A DNA stretch of 64,000 bases, from the NCBI RefSeq assembly GCF_029227915.1, contig NC_079878.1:10540001-10604000 (forward strand). Reading direction: 5' to 3'. Under the pieces are notes generated by a model that ran no database searches, was not told the origin of the DNA, and saw only the letters and a program-made list of their open reading frames with translations. Origin of the DNA: Hydractinia symbiolongicarpus (Eukaryota > Cnidaria > Hydrozoa > Anthoathecata > Hydractiniidae). The position numbers were made by a program, and so were the translations under genes. The first letter of the stretch is position 1; every line of letters begins with the position of its first letter. Shown one piece after another: positions 51,001 through 61,248 of the stretch.

Positions 51001-53001
51001 CGAGGTATAAAATGATGTTGAACTTATATATAGAGCTTAAAAAATTGATTAACAAGTCTTTAAAAATTTTTTAAAAAGCTCTTTTCGTTATCAAGATATT
51101 TACATTTAAAGAATTTCAGATTTAATTATGGTGCATAAATTATAACGTCATATTTAAGTAATAGCAAACTTTGACATTTTCTGTCATTAGAAATTTTAGA
51201 CCTGTTAAGAAATGTGCATTCAAACTTATTAATGAATACATAATATATGGGTGAATTGACTGACATAAAAATTTTTTTTGCCAAAGTGACACTCGTTTGC
51301 GTCTCACATCCAACATCATTTTATACCTCAGGTTTCCTTTAACTTAAACTTGGTCAGCAGTCACGTAATCAGTTGCTCAAACAAGTCCAATAAAAAAATC
51401 TTACACATAACAAGCAATTGCACTTAAAATACTGAACGAGAAGTCTTTTTCATTGTTAAAACAAATTAATGACACTAAAGGCACATTTCACATTTCATGT
51501 GGCGTAGTAGTTTAAATTTTTGTGTGTATTAAGTATTTTTGGTAAATTTAGAACGGTTGCAAATTCATGCCATAAAAAATTACATTGCACAGAGAATTAA
51601 AGAAGTGCATTAAAAAATTCCATATGATAAAAAATATCACTTTCATTGCAGGAAGTTTTGTTACTCTTAGGAAAATATTGCTGGTTTATTGCTCTAAGTA
51701 CAAAGTTAACTTCAGACATAGGCAAATGTGCCATAACATAAAAGGTGCAGTAGATTTAGACTAGATCGAGTAGCCCAGCCAACCCGCTATCAGGAATAGG
51801 GTGCTGATAAACCGTAAACGCCTGCATATACAGGGGCAAGTTAAGGTGCCTTTTTGAATTAAATTGGTGGTTGTCCTCTGAAACCGCCCTCACTATCCCG
51901 AATTTGCCTGGAGCATTCCCGAAAAGCAATTTGTTGTGCCATACCATGCGGACAGTTGGAAAAAGGCACTTGAAGAAAAAGGAGTAAAAAAAGTTATATA
52001 TACATAAGTTTTTTATAAGTACATTGTATCAAAGTTATTTTAAGAACTTCACTACAACATGGGAAGTTTATTTTAATTTTTTACCTGTGAGGAATCTTTG
52101 AGTGATTTTTGTGGTGAATCTCTAAGTGTTTTATTGGAGCCATCTTTATTTTTGTTGCTTGTTATAACTATCGACTAAAGCTAGCAAACTATCAAGTTAA
52201 ATATTACCTTTTTCAGGGATTGATCTGGGTCTATGCTGGTTTTTCAGTAATGTAATGCTTACACTTTTTATGGTGTATGACCTTATCAGCCCTCCGTACT
52301 TTCACATAAATTCTGCAAGGTCAAATTATACCCTCCACTCTAATTTGACGGTCAATAATATAGGCTGTAACTACAATAGGAACGCACTTCTTTAATTCAG
52401 AATTTAGCTTCAGTAATTCAGAATTTAGCTCAGCATTCTCAATGGCAAAAGATAAAAAAAGGTAAAAAATAATAAAAATAGTTTTTTAAAACAGCAATTT
52501 TGGTCTCAATTAGCCATAATATTTAGTGATTTTTCACATGGTCATTAAAAATTGTGGTGATGTTTTTACAACCAAAACAGCATTCTTGAGTGCTGCAACG
52601 TGTTTTCAAACGAATTATTTACAAATATAATTGACGACGAAAACTTATTATGTTGAAACAAACACAAACTAAGCATGAATACAAAATATTATATATTTGA
52701 TATATATACATGGTCAGCTCATATAAAGACACCCATTCCATACTTAAATACTTAATTCATGCCTATCTCTAGTTAGGTATTGTTGTAAAAAATACGTAGC
52801 TAAATTGTAACAAGCTAGCTAGGTAGATATGTAACCTCAGACAGCTTTGTTTGGTTTGGCATTTGGTGCAGCCACAAATTATTAAAACTTTGAAATAAAA
52901 TAAAAAATAAACCATGTACCATCACTTTTAAAACGATTTCTTTCCACTAAGTCTTTTATTTGACATGCTGTTAAATCAACGATATTTCTTCGATCCCACA
53001 T
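42024..53001 (-). CDS. FBXO11: F-box only protein 11
   Basis: Fifteen exons, in order: 53001-52920, 50263-50139, 50061-49989, 48252-48075, 47875-47671, 47561-47447, 47361-47149, 47067-46823, 46713-46496, 46162-45859, 45678-45593, 45154-44799, 44416-44333, 42894-42687 and 42285-42024. All phases agree, giving 917 residues (human FBXO11 is 927). The order is an F-box ([20 protein letters not shown], then [14 protein letters not shown]), about fifteen parallel beta-helix repeats with blocks such as [15 protein letters not shown], and a UBR-type zinc finger ([37 protein letters not shown]). FBXO11 is the substrate receptor of an SCF ubiquitin ligase. The first exon is the least certain: translation could start at the ATG at 50261. 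The last exon ends in a basic Arg/Ser stretch and an acidic Glu run that vertebrate FBXO11 lacks. Confidence 0.93.
46165..46430. repeat. Unclassified repeat-like insert in an FBXO11 intron
   Basis: The intron between exons 46496-46713 and 45859-46162 holds GC-richer sequence with the inverted words CGGGACGATTTT (46275) / AAAAATCGTCCCG (46372). ATCGTC recurs. An imperfect hairpin of about 110 bp can form, as in a MITE. The class is not determined. Confidence 0.5.
50993..51342. repeat. MITE with 30-bp ends, GAGGTATAAAATGATGTTG family
   Basis: Left end AGGGAACCCGAGGTATAAAA and right end ATACCTCAGGTTTCCTTTAA are inverted repeats of about 30 bp. The element is 350 bp and lies in the FBXO11 intron between exon 50139-50263 and 52920-53001. 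It has no ORF. Confidence 0.85.
52085..52173 (-). other. Possible alternative 5' exon of FBXO11
   Basis: A segment ends CACAG|GTAAAA (52085/52084), a good donor, and reads Ser/Lys/Asn-rich in one open frame ([17 protein letters not shown]). That frame ends in phase 0, which does not fit the phase-1 acceptor of 50139-50263. It is probably a non-coding or isoform-specific first exon. Confidence 0.3.
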
Positions 53002-55730
53002 TTCATAGTAATATAAAAAAAATACTGCTTTTTGAAGTATGGCCAAACTGGTTGTTTTTGTTTATACTTCGCTTCTCAGCTGTCCTGTTCGATTACGATA
53101 GACCATCTTTGTTTACAAATGTTATGATCTTTTGACCAATCATATTCATTTGCATAATTTACTATTTGATCAGCAAACCAATCAAAACAATGAAATTAGT
53201 TTGGTCACGGCTATTGAGCAGGATCTAAAGAAACAAACACCTGAGCACATTGACAACAAAATATCGCAAGTACTTTTATTATGACGACAACACGCTGCTA
53301 TAATAATTTCAATCGACCACGCGCGCACCTGAATTCGGCTACCTAATTTACAAAAAAATAATTCTATGCCCTGTCCACGCGCCAATTTTTCCCTTTAATT
53401 GTCATAAAATGTCACCAGGTTACGGTACCTGTCTATTAAGAATTAGAAAGGAACCAGACACATTGTTTTTCATTTAAAAATATAACGAAAACCAGTATAC
53501 TTGACACCATATTCACAAGAAAGAGATAATACACTTTGTTTTGAGCCTCAGGAGTGGTTATTTACAACAAGACAAAAAATGATCTGAGAGACGAAAAGTA
53601 TAAAGCGGCAGGAGCGTCAAAAACAATCCGTGCCACTTTGAACCGACGCTTAACTTTTTGCCCGTGACACAAAAAATCCCTGGAAACCAAAATTTATCCA
53701 TGATTCCGTAGTTTTTCGAATGTTGGAAGTAGCATAGTAAGGCCATGGCTTAATTAAAAGTAATCATCATAAAATTTTGGGCACGTCCTTACCTATAATA
53801 TATTGGTTTTCTCAGCAGTAACTTTTATGAAAACACTTCGAGTAATGTTTTATTGGTATTTTTATTAGTTTTAACGATACTTGGTCATTATGTTTTCACA
53901 ACTGGTCTGTAAAATACAAATTTTAACACGTGATAATCTTTCAGAAAAATTTTGGACACATCTTTTATTTACTATATTGGTTTTCTAAGCAGCAATTTTT
54001 TTGAAAACGCATTGGTATTTTTGTGAGTTTAACCATATTTGGTCAGTTCCATAATGGAAGAGTTGTGACGTCATATTTTAATTATTAAAAATGATGATAA
54101 AAAATATAAGTGTTTATTAAATTTAAAGTTATTCCTAATTTTAAAACAAAAGATATAAGAATTTCAGTTCAGGCGATTTTGTCGTTAAAACGGGCTTATT
54201 TTACCCTGTGTATTGTGCCATTTTGTTTCCGCTTTTCCTGCAGAATAATATTTTCGCAAGATTCAAAGAGTAAATTTACGATAACTAGTTTTGTACAAAT
54301 TCCAGCGCATTAGATTTGGCAAAATTAGTGCCTCATTAGGTCCATGCAAATAATTACAAATCTGATCATTTTATCATCAAATTACCTACGCCAAATTAAG
54401 TTTGATAATTTGATTCAAAGCAAACTTTCTTTTAAAATTTTATTTTTCACTCAAACTAAGATAACCACGGGTTGTCTTTTCTGCCCTATCCCCTGATAAA
54501 ATTTCTGTCAGTCTATTTTTAGCCTAGAAATCTCAGAAAATCACATGTGAAAAAAAAGGAGCTCTGCCAAATTAAATTCACAACAAATTTAATTTTTTTT
54601 CCTCCATCGCAAAATTAAATTCACACTAAAAAAAACATTTTACCCTATCGCAAAATCAAATCCGCGCCAAAAATTGTACGAATGAGCCTGAGGAGCATCA
54701 TCAACTATGATTTTATAAGATGAGATGGAAATCTTTAGAACTAAATACCTCAAAAACAAAGAAATTTTTTAAAAAAGAATTATCAACTTTTTATCCTCTG
54801 TAGCATAAAAATCATTTTTCGTTGTCAAAGCAAGGTCAGTGCAATAAATAAACGGCGTAACGTACGGAAAAACAAGTTATTGTTACCAAAATTTATTCCA
54901 CCCAATAAGTTACAACTGGTCTAATAAAAATATTTTTATATACATTTTTCAGCTATTAATAAAAATTCATTAAAAAAAAGAATGTTAGTTTTGTTTTTTG
55001 GTACAGATATGGTCAATAATTTGAAGTTATACACGGCTTTAAGCAACTTTTTTAAATCTCACCCAAGTCTGAAGATAGAAATTATCCGGGAGATAAAACA
55101 CTCCGTAATGTGCACAGGTTAACCAAAAGCACCAACTATTATGTCCAGCTTCTTCATCAAGTGAAAAAACAACTCTGGTTTACCTAGGTTTTTTCGTTGC
55201 AGCATGGAGCAAAATCATTCTACACATCGGAACGAAACAATTTCGTTTTGTAAAACAGATGGGTTTGGTTTGGTATGAACAGACACCAGATCTGGTATAT
55301 CATTTTGGAACGATCCCTATCCGCAACAAGTAAACGTGGTTGGTAAAATGTTGCTTATAGTCAAATGTTAAGATATACATTACATTACAATACAATGTTT
55401 TCTTTCTCTTTTCTGTTTACAAGTATTCCTAATGCATTATTAGAAATTACACCCGTCTTCATGCACATCATCAGCTAAAAAAGTAAGCAATTCTTAACAC
55501 GTACGGGTGTTATAATTTACATGGGCATTACTGTTTAAGTGTTAACGATCTGATAGTTACACTATATACGTTGTGTTTTAAAGAGTAGGGGGAATGAATC
55601 TGCGTTCTTAACAATAGAGGAATCCAGGACAGGGGGTATAAAAAATCGATCATGTTATTTTGGCGGGTATATACTTCGCCGTCCTGATTTTAGATTTGCG
55701 GGAGTTCAGAAATTTGGTTTTGGAAGGGCA
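53002..55730. other. Intergenic stretch between FBXO11 and GPD2
   Basis: It holds the FBXO11 promoter region (just after 53001) and the 3' end of GPD2. A block at 54560-54680 repeats words like CGCAAAATTAAATTCAC, so it is likely a decayed repeat. ACTTTTATGAAAACAC/TATTGGTATTTTT-like phrases recur at 53795-53870 and 53990-54030. I found no coding exon, including no candidate for the usual C-terminal tail of GPD2. Confidence 0.5.
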
Positions 55731-58700
55731 TTAGGTGTGTTGGCCACAAATTAAAAGACATACGTGTAAAAATTCATTAAATTCTATCGTTGAGCTTGCA
55801 TCTAGATCAATTTCTTTTAGGATTCTTTCTACTTCCGTGTCTGATACTTTGGTTTTACCAAGACGTTTGAGTATCGTCGACAATTCTGATCGTGTAATAT
55901 GTCCTATGTAAAACACATGAAAAGAATTTCAAGTTAACGTTGCACAGAGACAAATTCGAACAAAGGGCAATTAAAGTAACTTGTATGTATAGAAATTGTA
56001 TAGGATAAAAACTTTGGTAAGATTTTTTGTCAAATTCGAAGAGTATCATTTCGCGACAGTTAATATTCGCGACAAAAAAGATCACTCAAGTCATGGCCAA
56101 GAATGGCCCATATAGCAGTTATTTTATACTTTGATATTAAATAAATACCACGAATATCGCGAAACATAATTTCTGGAATTTTCCCATTGGCGAAGAGTTT
56201 CTACACTTAAGGTGTATAACAACCATTCGTTAACATACCGTTTAGCTTAAAGGATAAAAAAAAGAGAAGCAAATGTTAAGACAACCCTGACCAAATTTTT
56301 CTTAACATTGTCAAAGAAGTCGAGAAAGGTCCAGACATATTGTGTACATTTGATATTTGCTTTCCTGATATGTAAACTACAAATATATTGAAAGTAGTTT
56401 ATATGAAAAAAGTTTCACCTTTTTTCCTAGAATCAAAGTCCTGAAACACTTTAGCATATTTCTCCATGTCTTCTTTATCTACGTTATAGACAGCAGTTTG
56501 AGCTGGATGGTGGTTAGAAGCCATGGTTAACAAAAATTCGTTCGCTTCTTCTATTTCTTTCTAAAAAAAATAGCTAAAATCTATCGAGAGCTACTCATTT
56601 TTCGTTTAACCTAATGGTTACTTTGGTGTTTTTGATGCTTACGTTATTGCTGACTGTCATAATCTAAATCAATAACAGAATCTGTTCCACAGAAAGGAGA
56701 GGGTGGGGTCCCACCCACTACCCCTTCCTTCCCTACCCCACCCTTTCCTATTTTTCACCAAATAAATACTTTGCGATGAGAAAAAGAGAATTTTGCTCAC
56801 GATTTAACATTAACAGACGTACCTTTCTTCTTTTGTTATCCCACTTGAGTTCATCACCCATTATCTGCACAATAGTGGGAAGGATGCTCTCAGCTGCTTT
56901 CGTGTCCAAAAAAGCAACACGTAAACGCCTAGCAATCATATCAGTCGCGGTACAAGCGTATTCCTAGCAAGTAAATTAAAAAAGTAAAAACAATGTACAT
57001 GAAGCGTACATACAGCGGTCGGATGCAGACAATACTCCAACTGGGTATTGTCTCTTAGTGGATTTTAAATTCCATGGAAAATGTAAAAATTTTCTCAGAG
57101 AATTCTTTCTAACTCGTTAATATCATAAATTAAAGTAGCTGAGCTACCTTTCGTTGACTAGCATTGGCAAACACACAATCCATTTAGCAAATTTCGAAAA
57201 AGGTTAGGAGTTCAAATAACCTAAAAAGGAATCCGAGGTATAAAATGATGTCTTGGTTTGCAATAAAAATTTCTTGGTACACATATAGATCCTACATGTT
57301 TACTCACAAAATTTGATTGTAAACCGACATGCAGAACCCAAGTTATGGGATCATCAGCAAAAAAATAAGAAGCCTGGGGCGAGCAAACGAGTCTCACTTT
57401 GACAAAAAAATTTATGTTAATTAATTCACCTTTACAATATCAATGCATTGATGAAGTTTGAATGTCTATCCCTTATCAGGTCGAAAATTACTGAGGACAG
57501 AAAATGTCAAAATTTGCTATCACTTAAATGACATAATAATTTTGCACCATATTTAAATCTGAAATTAAGATTGAAAATGTGAATATCTTAAGAACGAAAA
57601 GGGTATTTTACAAAATTTAAAAAGACTTTGAGCTCTATAATATAAGTCCAACATCATTTTATATCTCGGATTCCCTTTAAGCTATGCACGCTGTACAATA
57701 TTACAAACATTCAAATACATACCCGTCGAACACTATGCAGAACTTCTGCTTCTATGTAAGGATGATCGTCACATAATTTCCTACCAATCACAGGCCAGCG
57801 ATTTCCAGTTAAGGCAGCGACTCTTGCCACTTGTGGCGCATTCATGCCATATGCATGCGACAAATGAATCGCAACCTAAAAAGAGAATCTAGATGAGTTG
57901 GAGTTATCTTTTTCACGATCTACATACTTTATGATCTTAAAAGCGTTAATTGCAGCCTCCTAAATTTCCCACGACGGCATTGCTGGGCATTGTTGGGCGT
58001 AATGCAAACAATCTGCTTTTATCAGGTTAGTTATTTTAAATGGTGACCACCACTTTTTTATGGTTAACACACTGATTGGATGTGAGCATAAAACAATTCA
58101 TTACTGATACTTTTAAAGATGAAACTTTCTAACTGTTTCATAGTTCTTGCAGTCATCAAAATTTAGAAAACATTTAGAAGATTTGGCATTTCCAATTAAT
58201 TTTACCTCAGGATCGAATCCATAATCTTGGACCAGTCGCAAATAATACGTCGGTGTCCAGCCTTCGGCACCTTCGAGTAAAGCACCATCAGTGGCGCTTT
58301 CTCCACTTGGATTTAAATTACAAGCTTTCACTGCGGTATCAACCGTGTCTTGAGCCATTGATCGGTAAGTTGTCCATTTACCACCGGCAATTGTTACTAA
58401 TTTGCTGTCACTCACATTGATCATATGATTACGAGATATTGACTGTGTATCAGCAGATGATGGATCTACAACTAAAGGTCGGATACCACTCCAAGCTGAC
58501 AAAACGTCACCACGACGAACTGAAGTGAATGAAAGAAACGCTGCTTAAACGCGGTGGACGGAAGTAAAGAAACGCTAATTTTAAATTTATTTCACACGAA
58601 AATAAAAAAATGACTGAATGAAAAGTTGTCATAACATCTGAAAGCAACTAACAATAGGGTTATCGAGTTTCACGAAAATTGAGTTTTACCATTATCGAAC

Positions 58701-61248
58701 TTTTAAGTTTATTAAGATTTAAGGTTATAGACTTTTAGGTTTATCGTGTTTTAAGTATGGAATTTTTAGGTGTATCGAGTTTTAAAGATCATCAAATTTC
58801 TAAACTTATCGAGTTTTTGAGTTTTTAATTTTATCGCGATCTAAGGTGATCGAAATTTAAGGTGATTGAGTTTACGTGGAAGCTTACGAAGCAACAACAA
58901 TTTTATACCTTGTATATCAGGATTGACATATCGTTTGACTTCATTCAAAATGAACTGTATTTCTTCTTCAGACGGTTCTGGATTATACGTGACGTCACAT
59001 TTTTTGTCAGTGGTTCCAACAATGGTTTTACCTTCCCATGGCAAAAAAAATATAACACGCCCATCGCTTGTTGATGGGTCAAGCAATCCCATGTCTTTTG
59101 GGCTAAATAAAATATATTTGCAATACACATAAAACGAAATCTTCAGCGACTTTTAAGATTATTATGCGATTTTTAAGTGTTATAAATTACCCAGGAATGA
59201 ACGTTACGTTTGTATAATCGCTCACCCTTTTACCATAAGCTTTCAATGAGCACCCATTAATCAATCAGGGAGTCGACTTAAGCGCTTACTTCAAAAGCGC
59301 CAAACAAAAACACGTTATTTTCAAATATTATGTCACAACATAGCATTTTGTTAGTGTTTGTAATGACTCATTAATTGTTGTCTTATTTAATAACAATGAC
59401 GTTTTTCAAGCTACACCGGGCTCATGGTATAATCTGACGATGTCGAAGGCGTTTGTATGTTTTGTGTTTTCTATTATTATAGTCGGTGGCCCGTAGAAAA
59501 ATCGCCTGTCCTTTTTATACCGCATTACGCGCGTCTCGTTACTTGAGATAACAATTTTAGTGACAGATAGACGTATGGGTATTATAATATAGACTCTTAC
59601 GTTATAACTATTAATTTGTTACCATTTGTGTTACTTTTAATCTCGGAAGTTGTTGTTAAGCACTCAGAGACAAAATAAGAAGCCAGTTAGAGTCCCTGGT
59701 ACATTGATCGAAAATTTCATAAGTGCACAGGGCGATTAATTACTGTTAAGTTATATTTAACTTTTTATTCTTGCTTAACTAACTTATTACACCGAAAATA
59801 ATTAGTGAACTTAATAAGCGGGATTAATTATGATACATGAAATTAACAAAAAATTATAAATTTCGCTATTTAGGTGTGTGGTAATTAACACTAATTTTAA
59901 AAAACAAATATTTAAACCGCATTATATAACGCGAATTTTTAGCCATTAAAAAATTCCTTTTCTTAAGATTAAATTAATTTATTCATTGAAATAGAGCTAT
60001 GCCGTATCCATTTGTTCAAGGTGGATTAGAAATCCCAATTAGGGTCACAGTAACCTGGAGTGACCCTGAAAAACTGTCAATTTTAGCTGACTGGGAATAT
60101 GTAGATGACTCTAAAAAAATCTTGCAAATGTTAGGGATGGAAAAAGACGAGGATGACGAAAATGACGATGAAGAAGATGAGATTGAAGATGTGGAATTTT
60201 TATCTTAATATACTTGAAGTATCACTTGTAAGGACTTTTGTTAGAAATAAGAAAAGAACACTCCATCTCTCTGTTTTATATTTTTTTGACCACTTTCTAG
60301 ATTAAAAAAATGATCTTGAAATCATATATTTTTGAAAGGTATTTTGCAAAATATACATATAAAAAAGATGCGTTGGAACATACAAATGTTTTTTTTTAAC
60401 GCGAACCATTAATTAACGGAGAACAAATATATGTAGGTATTAAATTAACATGCTTTTAACTAACTCGAAATTTTCAAATTAGCGTCAATTAGTTGACTAG
60501 TTATTTTCGTGTGATAAGGTATGATGTTAAAAATTAAGTTCTTCCAATGACATCCTCTTGTTATTCCCTTTCAGAATTTACATTTCTCAGGGTCAAAAAA
60601 AAGAAGTACTAGCTAACAAAAACTGTCACCACTCAAACGATGGTTGACCAAGACTTACCAATAGTAATCTGGTAAGACAACATGCACACCAGAAGCAGGC
60701 TGACAAATATTCATCGATTCTTTGTTATCTAATTTTCTGATAGCGTCGGTGAAAGGTCCAGTAGCGTTCACAACACATTTTGCTTTCACATCCCATTCCT
60801 CACCAGTAAGCGTATCTCGTATATGCGCACCACAAACCGTTTCTGTATGATCTACATAAGCAAAAGGTAAAACAACCTAGCAATTTCTAAAGAGCTAGGT
60901 AATTATTCATTTTTTGGAACGATATTAAAACCAACATCCTGTAACTCTTCTTTAGGCTATTTTTAAAAGTGACAATTTTGGCTTTTTTTAAAAACTGATT
61001 AAAACCGATGGTCTTATAACAACTGCAGTTTAGCAAAAGATAAGATCTAAAGTTTCACTGCTTTTTTACTAAAAACATACATTGACTAAACTTTTAAGAT
61101 TAATTAAAAATTAACTTAAGCAAAATCATACTGTTATCATCTTTCTTGAATAGTAATCTTGTTACTTCAACATGATTGACGCAAGTTGCACCTTTTCGAA
61201 TTGCAGTCATTGCAATCGCTAAATTCATTCTTGAATCATCTTGTTGAC
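55731..61248 (-). CDS. GPD2: Mitochondrial glycerol-3-phosphate dehydrogenase, 3' part
   Basis: Eight exons, in order: 61248-61132, 60851-60659, 59102-58909, 58519-58206, 57875-57723, 56963-56823, 56560-56419 and 55903-55764, reading on to a stop at 55731. All junction phases agree. Blocks match the family: ARMNLAIA-like DSRMNLAIAMTA, NATGPFTDAIRK, GLLDPSTSDGRVIFFLPW, SAWSGIRPLV with AGGKWTTYRSMA, and EYACTATDMIARR. EF-hands follow (FQDFDSRKKGHITRSEL; LKEIDLDASSTIEFNEF). The enzyme oxidises glycerol-3-phosphate at the outer face of the inner mitochondrial membrane and passes electrons to ubiquinone. The FAD-binding N-terminus and targeting peptide are absent from 61250-64000, so those exons lie beyond the window. 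The second EF-hand loop is poor (DLDASSTIEFNE). The normal tail after FLQLMSAI is not seen; either the protein stops at 55731 or a last exon was missed. Confidence 0.93.
57222..57680. repeat. MITE with inverted ends, GAGGTATAAAATGATGTTG family
   Basis: Left end AAGGAATCCGAGGTATAAAA and right end TATATCTCGGATTCCCTTTA are inverted repeats, about 455 bp apart. It is inserted in the GPD2 intron between 56963 and 57723. Its internal sequence aligns with 50993-51342 in reverse: TATCACTTAAATGACATAAT (57518) is the inverse of the 51140 region. Confidence 0.8.
58640..58875. repeat. Degenerate tandem repeat of TATCGAGTTTTAAG-like units
   Basis: Around ten or more irregular units like ATCGAGTTTT(A/T)AG and AAGGTTAT/AAGGTGAT follow one another in the GPD2 intron, between exons 58909-59102 and 58206-58519. 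The units have drifted strongly. There is no coding potential. Confidence 0.75.
59478..59596 (+). repeat. Short interspersed repeat ending TATTATAATATAGA
   Basis: This is the second copy of the family at 23628-23766. It shares CCTTTTTATACCGCATTA, GTCTCGTTACTTGA, GACAGATAGACG and GGTATTATAATATAGA. It lies in a GPD2 intron. Confidence 0.75.
59999..60208 (+). CDS. Small acidic-tailed open frame, unrecognised
   Basis: A 69-residue frame from an ATG at 59999, wholly inside a GPD2 intron and on the opposite strand. Residues 1-48 are ordinary (IPIRVTVTWSDPEKLSILAD, then a WEYVDDSKKILQMLGM stretch). Residues 49-66 are almost all Asp and Glu. I recognise no family. Its unbiased composition in AT-rich DNA is unlike random frames nearby, so it may be a gene, a retrocopy fragment or a piece of a mobile element. 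There is no clear promoter; AAAATA-type signals follow but no clear AATAAA. Confidence 0.35.
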   Translation: MPYPFVQGGLEIPIRVTVTWSDPEKLSILADWEYVDDSKKILQMLGMEKDEDDENDDEEDEIEDVEFLS

